This document shows, piece by piece, positions 37,099 to 45,793 of a stretch of DNA of 64,000 bases. Source of the stretch: Eubacteriales bacterium SKADARSKE-1 (GTDB lineage Bacteria; Bacillota; Clostridia; Oscillospirales; Acutalibacteraceae); NCBI GenBank assembly GCA_030920305.1, contig JARLUB010000001.1, positions 248,001-312,000 on the forward strand. The letters are read 5' to 3'. A program made the position numbers and the translations under genes. The notes under the pieces are model-generated. The model searched no databases, was not told the origin of the DNA, and saw only the letters and a list, made by a program, of their open reading frames with translations. Numbering within the stretch: the stretch's first letter is position 1; each line of letters starts with the position of its first letter.

Positions 37099-39179
37099 TA
37101 ACCCATTAACATTTCACCATATGTCGGGTACGGCCAAAACTCTTTTGCTATATTTACTTCTATTTCATCTGCTACTACCCTTAAGTTTTTCATTGCTGGT
37201 AAAATATTATCTCTGCAGAAATATGAACCATTTTCGGTCAAATTGTTGATGGGGTTACAGAATTCATCCAAGATCTTTATTTCTTTATGTAATCTTGAAG
37301 TTAATGTAACCATTGTTTTTATAATATCTTTTTCAACACTTGTATCAAAATTAGTTGAAGAAGTTTCTTTTGTATTCAAAAGTTTAATTAAAAAATCTAT
37401 ATATTTTAATGTAGAGGGTAGAATCTCTTTTTTTGCCATTTCTAACATTACTTTTGCTTCAATATTAATAATTTTACAGTAGTTTTGAATAAGTGCATTG
37501 CAACGAGATCTTATTTCTTTTTCTGTGTAAAGTTTATGTTTTAAAAATAACTTCACGTTTTTAGAAGAGATAAGTTTTGGCAACGAATCAGCACTGGTCT
37601 TTAATTCATAAAGGCCTCTTTTTTTTGCTTCCTTTTCCCAGCTGCTTGAATAATTGTCTCCATTAAAAAGTATTCTTTTATGGTTTTTTATTGTTTCTGA
37701 TATTAACATTTTTAGGGTACTTTTAAAATTTTGGGTATTTTCAAGAATATCTGCAAAATTTGATAATTCTTCTGCTACAATGGTATTTAAAATTATATTT
37801 GGTGATGCAATGGAAAGATTTGAACCGACCATTCTAAACTCAAACTTGTTGCCAGTAAAAGCAAAAGGTGAAGTTCTATTTCTATCTGTATTATCCTTTT
37901 TTATTTTTGGCAAAACACTAACACCAATTTCTAAATAATCTTTTTCACTTTCTCGAGAACCCTTTCCATCTTCTAAATCATTTAAAATTTTTTCAAGTTC
38001 ACTGCCTAAAAAAATTGAAATTATTGCAGGTGGCGCTTCGCATGAGCCGAGGCGACAATCATTGCCAGCACTTGCTACAGATGCTCTTAAAAGGTCTTGA
38101 TAATTATCTACTGCTTTAATAACTGAGGACAAAAATAAAATAAATTGTGCATTTTCTTGAGGTTCTTCACCCGGGTCAAATAAATTAATACCTGTATCCG
38201 TACTCAAAGACCAATTATTATGTTTTCCGCTTCCATTTATTCCGGCAAAAGGTTTTTCATGTAAAAGACAAACAAAATTATTTCTAACTGCAACTGATTT
38301 TAAAGTTTCCATTATAAGTTGGTTATTATCAGTCCCTAAATTGACAGATGTGAAAACCGGTGCTAATTCATATTGCGATGGTGCTACCTCATTATGTTTT
38401 GTCTTTGCTAAAATACCAAGTTTCCAAAGCTCTATGTCCAAATCCTTCATAAAACTTGATATACGCTCACTCATTGATCTAAAATAATGATCTTCAAGTT
38501 CTTGTCCTTTTGGTGGAGGTGCTCCAAACAAAGTCCGTTTACAGTATATTAAATCAGGTCTTTTTTTGTAAAGTTCACGATCTATTAAAAAATATTCCTG
38601 TTCGGCTCCAACAGTTGGAATAACCCTTTTTACTGAAAAGTTCCCAAAGAGTTTCAGTATTCTTAGAGCATGTTTATTTATAAGCTCCATTGATTTTAAT
38701 AATGGAGCTTTCTTGTCAAGCACTTCACCATTAAAAGAGCAAAAAGCTGTTGGTATATAAAGAACGTCATCCTTTACAAAGGCATATGAGGTTGGGTCCC
38801 ATGTAGTGTAGCCTCTGGCTTCAAATGTGCTTCTAAGTCCACCAGAGGGAAAACTTGAAGCATCGGACTCACCCCTCACTAATTCATCACCGGAAAAGTT
38901 CATTATAATTTTTCCTTTTTCGTCCTTTGTAATAAAGCTGTCATGCTTTTCAGCAGTCAACCCTACCATAGGTTGAAACCAATGCGTATAGTGAGTTGCA
39001 CCTTTGCTAATTGCCCACTCTTTCATGGCATTTGCAACTATATTTTTTATGTTTATGTCTAACAACTTTCCTTCACGTATTGTTTTGTCAAGTTCTTCGT
39101 AAACTTCTTTTGGAAGCCTTTCTCTCATTACACTTTCATTAAAAACCATACTCCCAAAAAGCTTTGAAACATCAATCAT
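37095..39179 (-). CDS. glnN: Glutamine synthetase type III
   Basis: A 694-residue GSIII enzyme, starting MIDVSKLFGSMVFNESVM at ATG 39179. GGGAGC upstream supports this start; the in-frame ATG at 39251 lacks a ribosome site. THWFQPMVGLTAEKHDSFI, PTVGAEQEYFLID, ELAPVFTSVNLGTDNNQ, GINGSGKHNNWSLSTDTG and GNKFEFRMVGSN are family motifs. GSIII makes glutamine from glutamate, ammonia and ATP as a dodecamer. It is a single gene with a long leader that contains inverted repeats (see 39196 and 39401). Confidence 0.95.
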   Translation of the reverse strand: MIDVSKLFGSMVFNESVMRERLPKEVYEELDKTIREGKLLDINIKNIVANAMKEWAISKGATHYTHWFQPMVGLTAEKHDSFITKDEKGKIIMNFSGDELVRGESDASSFPSGGLRSTFEARGYTTWDPTSYAFVKDDVLYIPTAFCSFNGEVLDKKAPLLKSMELINKHALRILKLFGNFSVKRVIPTVGAEQEYFLIDRELYKKRPDLIYCKRTLFGAPPPKGQELEDHYFRSMSERISSFMKDLDIELWKLGILAKTKHNEVAPSQYELAPVFTSVNLGTDNNQLIMETLKSVAVRNNFVCLLHEKPFAGINGSGKHNNWSLSTDTGINLFDPGEEPQENAQFILFLSSVIKAVDNYQDLLRASVASAGNDCRLGSCEAPPAIISIFLGSELEKILNDLEDGKGSRESEKDYLEIGVSVLPKIKKDNTDRNRTSPFAFTGNKFEFRMVGSNLSIASPNIILNTIVAEELSNFADILENTQNFKSTLKMLISETIKNHKRILFNGDNYSSSWEKEAKKRGLYELKTSADSLPKLISSKNVKLFLKHKLYTEKEIRSRCNALIQNYCKIINIEAKVMLEMAKKEILPSTLKYIDFLIKLLNTKETSSTNFDTSVEKDIIKTMVTLTSRLHKEIKILDEFCNPINNLTENGSYFCRDNILPAMKNLRVVADEIEVNIAKEFWPYPTYGEMLMGY

Positions 39180-39195
39180 ACAAAAAAGCTCCCTA

Positions 39196-39221
39196 TTAAA
39201 TATTCGGCAATATTTAAGCCG
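39196..39221 (-). promoter_or_regulatory. Overlapping hairpins just upstream of the glnN ribosome site
   Basis: TTAAATATT (39196-39204) and AATATTTAA (39209-39217) form a 9-bp stem with loop CGGC. That same CGGC (39205-39208) can instead pair with GCCG (39218-39221). The two foldings exclude each other and end beside the GGGAGC ribosome site, so they could act as a translational switch. Confidence 0.45.
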
Positions 39222-39400
39222 TACTAAAGTTCCATCAAATCTCTCAACCATGTTAAAATGATATAAACAAAAATGGAATAATATTCTTATATCAAGATAA
39301 ACTAATAAAAAGTTACAATGTTGTAATACAAGCTAATTAACAGGGCTTTCAGCGTACTGTTGATTTTCACATAATGACTTTAAATGTTGCGGTTATTATA

Positions 39401-39439
39401 TCTAACTTTATATAATTTATCTAATTTTATAAAGTTAGA
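39401..39439 (-). promoter_or_regulatory. Inverted repeat over the presumed glnN promoter
   Basis: TCTAACTTTATA (39401-39412) and TATAAAGTTAGA (39428-39439) are perfect 12-base arms. On the minus strand one arm runs into TATAAT with a weak -35-like TTAGAT 18 bases upstream, giving a leader of about 210 bases before glnN. The arrangement looks like an operator, possibly for nitrogen control. Otherwise the 407-base gap holds only the divergent promoter at 39490. Confidence 0.45.
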
Positions 39440-39489
39440 AAGCAATCAATATTGTTTTTGTTTAAAAGGTAGAAATATGCTTGGAGCAG

Positions 39490-39518
39490 TTGAGTCCTTA
39501 GTTTTTTTGTGTTAAAAT
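39490..39518 (+). promoter_or_regulatory. Promoter of the M23 hydrolase gene, TTGAGT-17-TAAAAT
   Basis: TTGAGT (39490-39495) and TAAAAT (39513-39518) are 17 bases apart, about 69 bases before the start codon of the M23 gene. Confidence 0.55.
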
Positions 39519-39586
39519 AGTTACATGATTGTAATAAGTAATTTCAATAGTGTTATTTGAAAGTTAGGAGGGTACTTTAAATTCTT

Positions 39587-40726
39587 ATGAGAAAATATAG
39601 AGCTTTATCGCGTTGTGTTGCTTTTTTACTGCTATTTACTCTTACATCTATGCAAGCTACAGTTAACGTTAGTGCAAAAAGCAGCATTTCGTCACTTTCA
39701 AAAAAACAAACTGAACTTAATAGAACATTAAAAAATATAAAAAACGGTATTGGGCAAAAACAAGTTTACAAAAACGTGGTAAATAATAACATAAAATCAC
39801 TACAGTCTCAAATTGATACTGAAGCCAGAAAACTTGATGATTTGAATAATTATATAGAGCAAAAGGAATCTGTTATAGCAGAAACTCAAAATGCCATAGA
39901 GTCACAACGTGATGAACTTGCTAAACGCATGTGTGCCATTTATAAAACTTGTGATACTTCAACTCTTGAGATTTTAATTGGAGCCAAAGATTTTGGTGAT
40001 CTTTTAGACAAAGCTGACCTTATACAAAAAATGAGTCAACAAGATTCAAATATAATAAATTCTTTAAATGAGAACATTAAAAATATAGAAAATGAAAAGG
40101 CTTCTGTTGAAAAAAGTAAAACAGAAGCAGAAACCTTTAAAAGTAGCTTAGGTGAAAAGAAAACAAAACTCGAACACATTGAAAAAGAAAATGATTCAGC
40201 TATTTCAGGTTTGAAACAACAAGAAGTTAGTACTCAATCAAAGTTAAACCAAATTCTTTTAGAAAAACAAAAACTAGAAGAACAAATAAGTCTATTTCAT
40301 GCTCAATATTCAAAATCAGAAGCTCATTCAGGTAATTATTCAAAAGGAAAATACTCTTGGCCGGTTAATGGTTTTAGTCACATATCTTCACCATTTGGAG
40401 GTCGTCGAAACCATAAAGGCATTGATATATCTGGACCTGGCATATACGGTGCCCCAATTTTAGCCGCTGCCGATGGGGTAGTCATTAAATCAAATTCCAC
40501 AAATTCTTGGGGTTCTGGATGGGGATATCATGTAATGATAAGCCATGGAAATGGTTACGCCACTCAGTACGCACATTGCAGTAGCATAAATGTTTCTGTT
40601 GGTCAAAATATCAAAGCTGGACAAGTTATTGGACGAGTTGGTAATACGGGCCATTCTTTTGGTGCTCACTTACATTTTGAAACTTGGAAAGATGGAAAAC
40701 GTTATAATCCATCTACGGAATTATAA
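39587..40726 (+). CDS. Secreted M23 peptidase with coiled coil (EnvC-like murein hydrolase/activator)
   Basis: A 379-residue protein: signal peptide (residues 1-31), a long coiled coil (about 35-240), and a C-terminal M23/LytM domain (about 258-379). The zinc-site residues are visible in NHKGIDISG (HxxxD) and AHLHFETW (HxH), so the domain could be an active endopeptidase rather than only an activator. Such proteins cut peptidoglycan cross-links at septa or during sporulation. It is the first gene of a cell-surface group with VanY-type carboxypeptidases. AGGAGG lies upstream. Confidence 0.9.
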   Translation: MRKYRALSRCVAFLLLFTLTSMQATVNVSAKSSISSLSKKQTELNRTLKNIKNGIGQKQVYKNVVNNNIKSLQSQIDTEARKLDDLNNYIEQKESVIAETQNAIESQRDELAKRMCAIYKTCDTSTLEILIGAKDFGDLLDKADLIQKMSQQDSNIINSLNENIKNIENEKASVEKSKTEAETFKSSLGEKKTKLEHIEKENDSAISGLKQQEVSTQSKLNQILLEKQKLEEQISLFHAQYSKSEAHSGNYSKGKYSWPVNGFSHISSPFGGRRNHKGIDISGPGIYGAPILAAADGVVIKSNSTNSWGSGWGYHVMISHGNGYATQYAHCSSINVSVGQNIKAGQVIGRVGNTGHSFGAHLHFETWKDGKRYNPSTEL

Positions 40727-40784
40727 TTTACAAACCACGTTTATTTTAACTAATTTAGGGTATATTAAATAGTGAAAAAAGTAT

Positions 40785-40809
40785 ACGAGAACTTAATTTA
40801 AGTTCTCGT
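40785..40809 (+). terminator. Hairpin after the M23 gene
   Basis: ACGAGAACTTA (40785-40795) and TAAGTTCTCGT (40799-40809) form an 11-bp perfect stem. The tail is T-rich but interrupted (TACTTT), so termination may be partial. Confidence 0.6.
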
Positions 40810-40900
40810 TACTTTAATGTGTAGGCCTTTTCATTATTTAAAATATTATCAGGTAATAATGTAGCGCCATTAGATTATTACCTCACTTAAGGTTAAAATT

Positions 40901-41668
40901 ATGAATAATAAATTTAAAATTTTTTTACAACAAACCTTTATCCTAATTTATTTGATTATATTAATTATCATTATATCTTTTGCTGCACTTATTATGTTTC
41001 TTGTATCTGTTGACTGCAGTTACAATACAACTAATAATAGGTCAACTTCAATTGATAGTTTAAATATTATTGAAAAAACTTTATTAAATATAGACTTCTC
41101 TGATTGGAATAAAATTTGTGATTGGAATCTCATTGTAATAAATGATGAAAATGAAATCTCATCAAATTTTAAACCAAAATTAAAATGCTGCACTGGTGTT
41201 GAAGTTGATGAAAGGATTATACCAGACTTAGAAGAAATGCTAAGTGATGCTGCCTCTCAAAATATTTCTATTTGGGTATCATCAGGGTATAGAAGTGTTG
41301 AAAATCAAAATGTTATTTTTAAAAAAAAGGTATCAGAAAACATGAAAAAAGACGATTTATCTACTGATACTCAAACAATTATAAACCAAATGGTAGAAAA
41401 ACCCGGAACTAGTGAACATCACACTGGTCTTGCTATCGATTTAAATGGAGATCAGGATGACTTTTGTAACACTGATGCTTATAACTGGCTTATTGAAAAT
41501 AGTTTTAAATACGGATTTATTTTAAGGTATAAAGCTGAAAAGCAACATATAACTAAACGAAAATATCAACCTTGGCACTTTCGTTATGTTGGAAAACTTC
41601 ATTCTAAAACAATAGAAGAAAAAAATATGTGCCTTGAGGAATATGTATCAAGTATAATGTTTAAATAA
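40901..41668 (+). CDS. VanY-type D-alanyl-D-alanine carboxypeptidase 1
   Basis: A 255-residue protein with an N-terminal membrane anchor (residues 10-35) and an extracellular M15B domain. The motifs SSGYRSVENQ, SEHHTGLAID (SxHxxGxAxD, zinc His and Asp) and PWHFRYVG (zinc His) are all present. Enzymes of this family remove the terminal D-Ala of peptidoglycan stem peptides. A paralogue with the same ending (KNMCLEEYV) lies at 45794 in the opposite direction. Presence of VanY alone does not indicate glycopeptide resistance; no vanA-like ligase is nearby. Confidence 0.9.
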   Translation: MNNKFKIFLQQTFILIYLIILIIIISFAALIMFLVSVDCSYNTTNNRSTSIDSLNIIEKTLLNIDFSDWNKICDWNLIVINDENEISSNFKPKLKCCTGVEVDERIIPDLEEMLSDAASQNISIWVSSGYRSVENQNVIFKKKVSENMKKDDLSTDTQTIINQMVEKPGTSEHHTGLAIDLNGDQDDFCNTDAYNWLIENSFKYGFILRYKAEKQHITKRKYQPWHFRYVGKLHSKTIEEKNMCLEEYVSSIMFK

Positions 41669-41726
41669 CCTTTTTCAAACTCAAAAGGTAAAATAAAAAC
41701 AAAAACACATTTTAGTCATAATATAC

Positions 41727-41746
41727 AAAAAAACAATTGTTTTTTT
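41727..41746 (+). terminator. A/T palindrome after VanY 1, upstream of FWQ protein 2
   Basis: AAAAAAACAA and TTGTTTTTTT form a perfect palindrome with a T-tract, able to end VanY 1 transcripts. Its distance to the following promoter block equals that of the A/T inverted repeat before FWQ protein 1, so it may also be regulatory. Confidence 0.5.
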
Positions 41747-41760
41747 ATTGAAAGGGTAAT

Positions 41761-41828
41761 GTAAGGAGAATTATCCTAATAATTCTAATTTGGAAATACT
41801 GTTAGACACTTTTATGATAAAATTAATA
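41761..41828 (+). promoter_or_regulatory. Conserved promoter block of FWQ protein 2
   Basis: This block aligns without gaps to 35714-35781 (minus strand), with ten differences by eye. It contains the imperfect palindrome ATTCTAATTTGGAAAT (41782-41797) and the -10-like TATGAT (41813-41818). The -10 position shows that translation must start downstream, at the GTG at 41856. Confidence 0.65.
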
Positions 41829-41855
41829 CCAGTATATAGAAAAGGGAGAATAAAA

Positions 41856-43373
41856 GTGAAAAAGATCTTGTCAAGCCTTTTAGTTGGAGCTATGTTAATT
41901 AGCTCCGTGGGAACTATCTCAATTTTTGCAGATGAACCCGAAGTAAAGGTTTCAGCTACTACTGTAAATACACATTCTAAAGCTAGCACTGCTGAAATAA
42001 AGTCAAATAAAGCCACAAGAAACTTTAAAAGAAATAGAACAAAATTAAAAAAAGTTTCTTTCTGGCAAAGAAATAAGGCCACAATTTTAAAAGTTACTGG
42101 TGGCGTGGTAGCAGCAGCTGCAACTGCTACAGCATTTTATCTGGTGAACAAATATGTAGGAGCTAATCCTACTGTTAAAAATCTAGGTCAAGATGTGAAC
42201 GAAAGCTCAGACAACATTCAAGGCTCTATTAATTCAGTCAGTTCGGGGGAAAGCAAACCGGAACTTGTAGAAGGTTTAGAAAGCAATACAAAAAGCGAAA
42301 ACCTGCTTGAATTTACTTTAGACACGGATAAAATTGTTGAATTTCCAAGTAGACAAATGGATAATAAGAACGTTAATGACCTTACAAAAATAACCGAAGA
42401 GAAACAAGTCGATATCATTCCTCAAAAGGTTGATGATACTATTGTAGAAGATGATGTAACTTCCACTGAAGGTGGCCAATTCTTAATAGATGACAAATAT
42501 TTAAATTTAGACAATCAATTTACCCACACATCTCAAGAAAAAGGTGAAAATACAAATGTTGCAGGGCAGGATGAAACCAAAGACCAAAATTTAGATGGTA
42601 AACCGGAAGAACCCCATACAGTGCAAGATAAAGAAAACGTTGATGTTCAAATTGAGGAAAACATCGCAGCTCAAAATGAACCAATTATAGTTGATTTTAA
42701 AAGTGGGCAGCTGGTTTCACCGGCTATAGATTATGAACCCAATGTTTGTTTAAATAATAATACAGATACTTACATAGGACAAAACCATGGTATCTCCTTT
42801 GTAGGCCACCCTGTTAGTATAAATGCCGAAGGTACTAATGTTACTAACAAATCATACAGTTGGGGGACTCCTCTTATATTAGGAGGGGGCGCTGTGATTG
42901 CTGTTGTCGGCATAGGGTCTTTGTTTTTTCCGGGTGTTATTTTAACTGCTGGTTTGGCTGCAGGCTCTATATTTATCTCACAATTAAATAGACTTAGAAA
43001 TAGGAATGCAGCTGCAGCTATGTCCGGTGTTACTGCCAGTATAGTTGGAAGTGCAGCATCAGAAGCGGGCGCCGACAGTGTCAGTGCTGCCACGAATGTT
43101 GGAGGGGCACTAATTTATGAAGTTTCTGCTGATATAATTAAAAGGATAACAACTTATTCTACGGCAATACATCCTAATGATCAAATAAATGTTGCTAATA
43201 GATTACTTGAAGTGTTTAAAACATTTATGCCTGGAGTTCAAGAAACAGTGGCTGAACATTTACTAACTTTGTCTGGCAATTTAAGGCGTACGGGCGAAGC
43301 TGGTCCGGCGACATTGATTTTGAGTGGTGAAGCTGTGAAAGCTATAAATTTAGTGCTGAAGGCTATTTCTTAA
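41856..43373 (+). CDS. Large secreted, membrane-anchored FWQ-family protein 2
   Basis: A 505-residue protein from GTG 41856 behind GGGAGA. It has a signal peptide (residues 1-25), Phe-Trp-Gln at 69-71 before a hydrophobic segment (76-99), and an acidic Glu/Asp/Gln-rich middle. A second hydrophobic hairpin (GGGAVIAVVGIGSLFF onward, near 345-390) and a helical C-terminal domain of about 100 residues follow. It shares with FWQ protein 1 the signal peptide, the SFWQRNK segment and the acidic block SVSSGESK-ELVEG-ESNTKSENLLEFT; it lacks the Pro-rich linker. Function unknown; extracellular exposure is inferred. Confidence 0.74.
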   Translation: MKKILSSLLVGAMLISSVGTISIFADEPEVKVSATTVNTHSKASTAEIKSNKATRNFKRNRTKLKKVSFWQRNKATILKVTGGVVAAAATATAFYLVNKYVGANPTVKNLGQDVNESSDNIQGSINSVSSGESKPELVEGLESNTKSENLLEFTLDTDKIVEFPSRQMDNKNVNDLTKITEEKQVDIIPQKVDDTIVEDDVTSTEGGQFLIDDKYLNLDNQFTHTSQEKGENTNVAGQDETKDQNLDGKPEEPHTVQDKENVDVQIEENIAAQNEPIIVDFKSGQLVSPAIDYEPNVCLNNNTDTYIGQNHGISFVGHPVSINAEGTNVTNKSYSWGTPLILGGGAVIAVVGIGSLFFPGVILTAGLAAGSIFISQLNRLRNRNAAAAMSGVTASIVGSAASEAGADSVSAATNVGGALIYEVSADIIKRITTYSTAIHPNDQINVANRLLEVFKTFMPGVQETVAEHLLTLSGNLRRTGEAGPATLILSGEAVKAINLVLKAIS

Positions 43374-43447
43374 TTATCTCCAAGTTGATAAAATTAGGGG
43401 TTAATGTATCTCTTTCAAGCTTAATTCCATTTATCTGTAATTATAAA

Positions 43448-43489
43448 TACAGCACACAGAAGTTTTATATCTGGGTGTTGTACTTTTTT
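43448..43489 (+). terminator. Terminator after FWQ protein 2
   Basis: TACAGCACACAGA (43448-43460) pairs with TCTGGGTGTTGTA (43470-43482) with one mismatch and one G-T pair, followed by a run of six T residues. Confidence 0.75.
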
Positions 43490-43532
43490 ATTTTGAATAC
43501 AGATGGTTTAATTTAAACTAAACATTAAAAGG

Positions 43533-43561
43533 TTGAGCTTTTGTGTTTTTTCATATATAAT
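43533..43561 (+). promoter_or_regulatory. Promoter of the SpoIIE-type phosphatase, TTGAGC-17-TATAAT
   Basis: TTGAGC (43533-43538) and a perfect TATAAT (43556-43561) are 17 bases apart, placing the start of transcription near 43568, only about 30 bases before the gene. Confidence 0.7.
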
Positions 43562-43582
43562 AACATATGTAAGTTATTATAT
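43555..43582 (+). promoter_or_regulatory. Palindrome covering -10 to leader of the phosphatase gene
   Basis: ATATAATAAC (43555-43564) and GTTATTATAT (43573-43582) are perfect 10-base arms. The left arm overlaps the -10 and the right arm ends next to the GGGGG ribosome site, a classic repressor-site position. Confidence 0.5.
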
Positions 43583-43597
43583 AATGGGGGCTAAAAG

Positions 43598-45757
43598 ATG
43601 TTTAAAGGCCTGAATATAAAAAATAAGATATTAGTAATTGTTCTTTTAGTTTCTGTTGTAGCTCAAATAGCCGTAGCTACAATTGCTAGTGTAAGTTTAG
43701 TCAGTTTAAAAAATTATTCTATTAATGCTGGCGCAAAGCTAGGAAATACTGCTTCTGTACAAAGTGAAAATGCTTTTAAAGAAGATGCAGAAGACTATCT
43801 TTTAAAATTGACTAAAGAAAAAGCTTCAAAAACAGATAGTTTGCTAGCTAAATTTAGTTCGGATGTATCTTCAATTTCCCGAGGAATAGAGGATATTTAT
43901 AAAAATAAGTCTAATTTTATTGGCAAAGATTTACCTCTTCCGGAAATGACAAAACCGGGAGACATTAATGATGTATATTCTGCAAGCAGTAAGATTTTTT
44001 CAAATGGGTTTAGCAATAGCGTGAATTTAGAAAGAAAACTTTTAAGCAATGCTGAATATATAGTTAAACCAGTTTATATAAATAATTACGGTATAGATAG
44101 CATTTATATTGGTACAAAAACAGGAATATGCTATATATATTCGGTTTACAACGATAAAATAAGGTTTGTTCCAAGCGAACGAAAATGGTATATAGATGCA
44201 AAAAAAGCAGTAGAAAACAAAATAGATTCACCAGTTTGGCAAAGCACTTATAAAGATATTGCTACTGGTAATCTTTGTATTACGTGTTCAAAAGCCTTTA
44301 CTGATTCATCTGGAAATACTATAGGTGTAGTTGGGTCGGACATGTTTATTGAAACAATAAAAGAAGAGATAACTTCTACTAAAGTTGGAGATACTGGGTA
44401 TGCCTTTGTTGTAGACAATGATGGCAAAATTATAATGCATCCTAATTATGACGAAAGTGGATTTGAGAAAGAACCGTTAAAAAATAATAATATTTCAGAA
44501 GGTTTTGCAGGCCTTTTAAATGATATGAAATCTGGTAACACCGGCATAAAAACAGTAGATATAGAAAATAAGTCTTGCTTTGCTGCATATACTAAAATGC
44601 CAACTACCAGTTGGTCAATATGCATAGTGAGCAATGCTGACGAAATTGTAGCACCGGCGGCGAATATTAAAGACCAAATAGAAAACACGACAAACACAAT
44701 GGTTGATTACATGGATTCAGTATTGCAGGCAACTATTATTATATGTATTTCACTGTTTATTGTATTTTTTGTTTTAAGTATTTTGCTTGCACTAAAACTT
44801 TCAAAAACAATTACAAATCCAATTTTAAAATTATCAAAAGGTGCGGCTATAATAGGAAAAGGAAATTTATCATATAAATTAGACGTTGATTCAAAAGATG
44901 AAATCGGGCAACTTGCAAATCAATTTAATAATATGACAAGTGATTTGAAAAAATATACTAATCAAATAAAGAAAACTACAGCAGAAAAGGAAAGAATGAA
45001 AAGTGAGTTAAGCATTGCAAAAACCATACAATTAAGTATGTTGCCGTGTATTTTCCCACCATTTCCACAGCGATCAGATTTTGATATTTATGCTACAATG
45101 AATCCGGCGAAGTCTGTTGGTGGAGATTTTTATGATTTTTTCTTAATAGATGATGATCATATAGCAGTAGTTATTGCAGATGTTTCAGGAAAAGGTGTGG
45201 CTGCAGCTTTGTTTATGGTTATTGCAAAGACACTTATAAAAAACCAGGCACTAAATGGTTATTCACCAGACAAGGTTTTTAGGCTGGTCAATACACAACT
45301 TTGTGCAAATAATAAAGCTCAAATGTTTGTGACAGCATTTTTGGGAATTTTAAATCTTAAAACAGGAGAGTTTATTTATTCAAATGCTGGTCACAACAAG
45401 CCATTGCTCTACAGAAGTGGTGATAAATTTGATTGGATAGAAACTAAACCTGGATTTGTATTGGCAGGGTTTAAAAATTTAAGGTATAAATTAGAAAGAA
45501 TAAAAATGAATCCGGGAAATATGTTATATTTATATACAGATGGAATAACAGAAGCACAGGATGAAAAGGGTAAGTTGTTCACGGGGAAAAGATTAAAGGG
45601 TATTCTAAACCTTACTAATGTTGAAGAGCTTAATATTAAAGAAATTTTAGGGAAAGTAAAAGACGAGGTAGCTCTTTTTTCAAAAGATACTAAACAATCA
45701 GATGACATGACCATGTTACTTTTAAAATATTTTGGAAGTGAAAAAAAGGATCTGTAA
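43598..45757 (+). CDS. Cache-HAMP-SpoIIE (PP2C-type) membrane phosphatase
   Basis: A 719-residue sensor phosphatase with a membrane segment near residues 10-32, an extracellular Cache sensor (about 40-370; the PAS-like fold is suggested by KTGICYIYSV, ERKWYIDAKKA and GYAFVVDNDGKIIMHP), a second membrane segment (about 373-398), a HAMP linker (about 400-450) and a C-terminal SpoIIE domain. Metal-binding Asp residues are in GGDFYDF, ADVSGKG, YTDGITEA and SDDMTML. Such proteins dephosphorylate anti-sigma-factor antagonists (RsbU-like), linking outside signals to a sigma switch. No partner STAS or kinase gene is nearby. The domain order is clear; the signal is unknown. Confidence 0.9.
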   Translation: MFKGLNIKNKILVIVLLVSVVAQIAVATIASVSLVSLKNYSINAGAKLGNTASVQSENAFKEDAEDYLLKLTKEKASKTDSLLAKFSSDVSSISRGIEDIYKNKSNFIGKDLPLPEMTKPGDINDVYSASSKIFSNGFSNSVNLERKLLSNAEYIVKPVYINNYGIDSIYIGTKTGICYIYSVYNDKIRFVPSERKWYIDAKKAVENKIDSPVWQSTYKDIATGNLCITCSKAFTDSSGNTIGVVGSDMFIETIKEEITSTKVGDTGYAFVVDNDGKIIMHPNYDESGFEKEPLKNNNISEGFAGLLNDMKSGNTGIKTVDIENKSCFAAYTKMPTTSWSICIVSNADEIVAPAANIKDQIENTTNTMVDYMDSVLQATIIICISLFIVFFVLSILLALKLSKTITNPILKLSKGAAIIGKGNLSYKLDVDSKDEIGQLANQFNNMTSDLKKYTNQIKKTTAEKERMKSELSIAKTIQLSMLPCIFPPFPQRSDFDIYATMNPAKSVGGDFYDFFLIDDDHIAVVIADVSGKGVAAALFMVIAKTLIKNQALNGYSPDKVFRLVNTQLCANNKAQMFVTAFLGILNLKTGEFIYSNAGHNKPLLYRSGDKFDWIETKPGFVLAGFKNLRYKLERIKMNPGNMLYLYTDGITEAQDEKGKLFTGKRLKGILNLTNVEELNIKEILGKVKDEVALFSKDTKQSDDMTMLLLKYFGSEKKDL

Positions 45758-45773
45758 AGTTTTTTGCAGATCC
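45741..45773 (-). terminator. Terminator of VanY 2 (overlaps phosphatase stop)
   Basis: GGATCTG (45748-45754) and CAGATCC (45767-45773) form a stem. On the minus strand it is followed by seven T residues, so it serves the VanY 2 gene. The stem overlaps the stop codon of the convergent phosphatase gene. Confidence 0.75.
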
Positions 45774-45793
45774 TCAATATTAAATTATAATTA

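Noticed and set aside
40901..41668. VanY-type gene as evidence of glycopeptide resistance
   Set aside because: No vanA/B-type ligase, vanH, vanX or two-component system is present; VanY-type M15B enzymes are common housekeeping wall enzymes in Clostridia.
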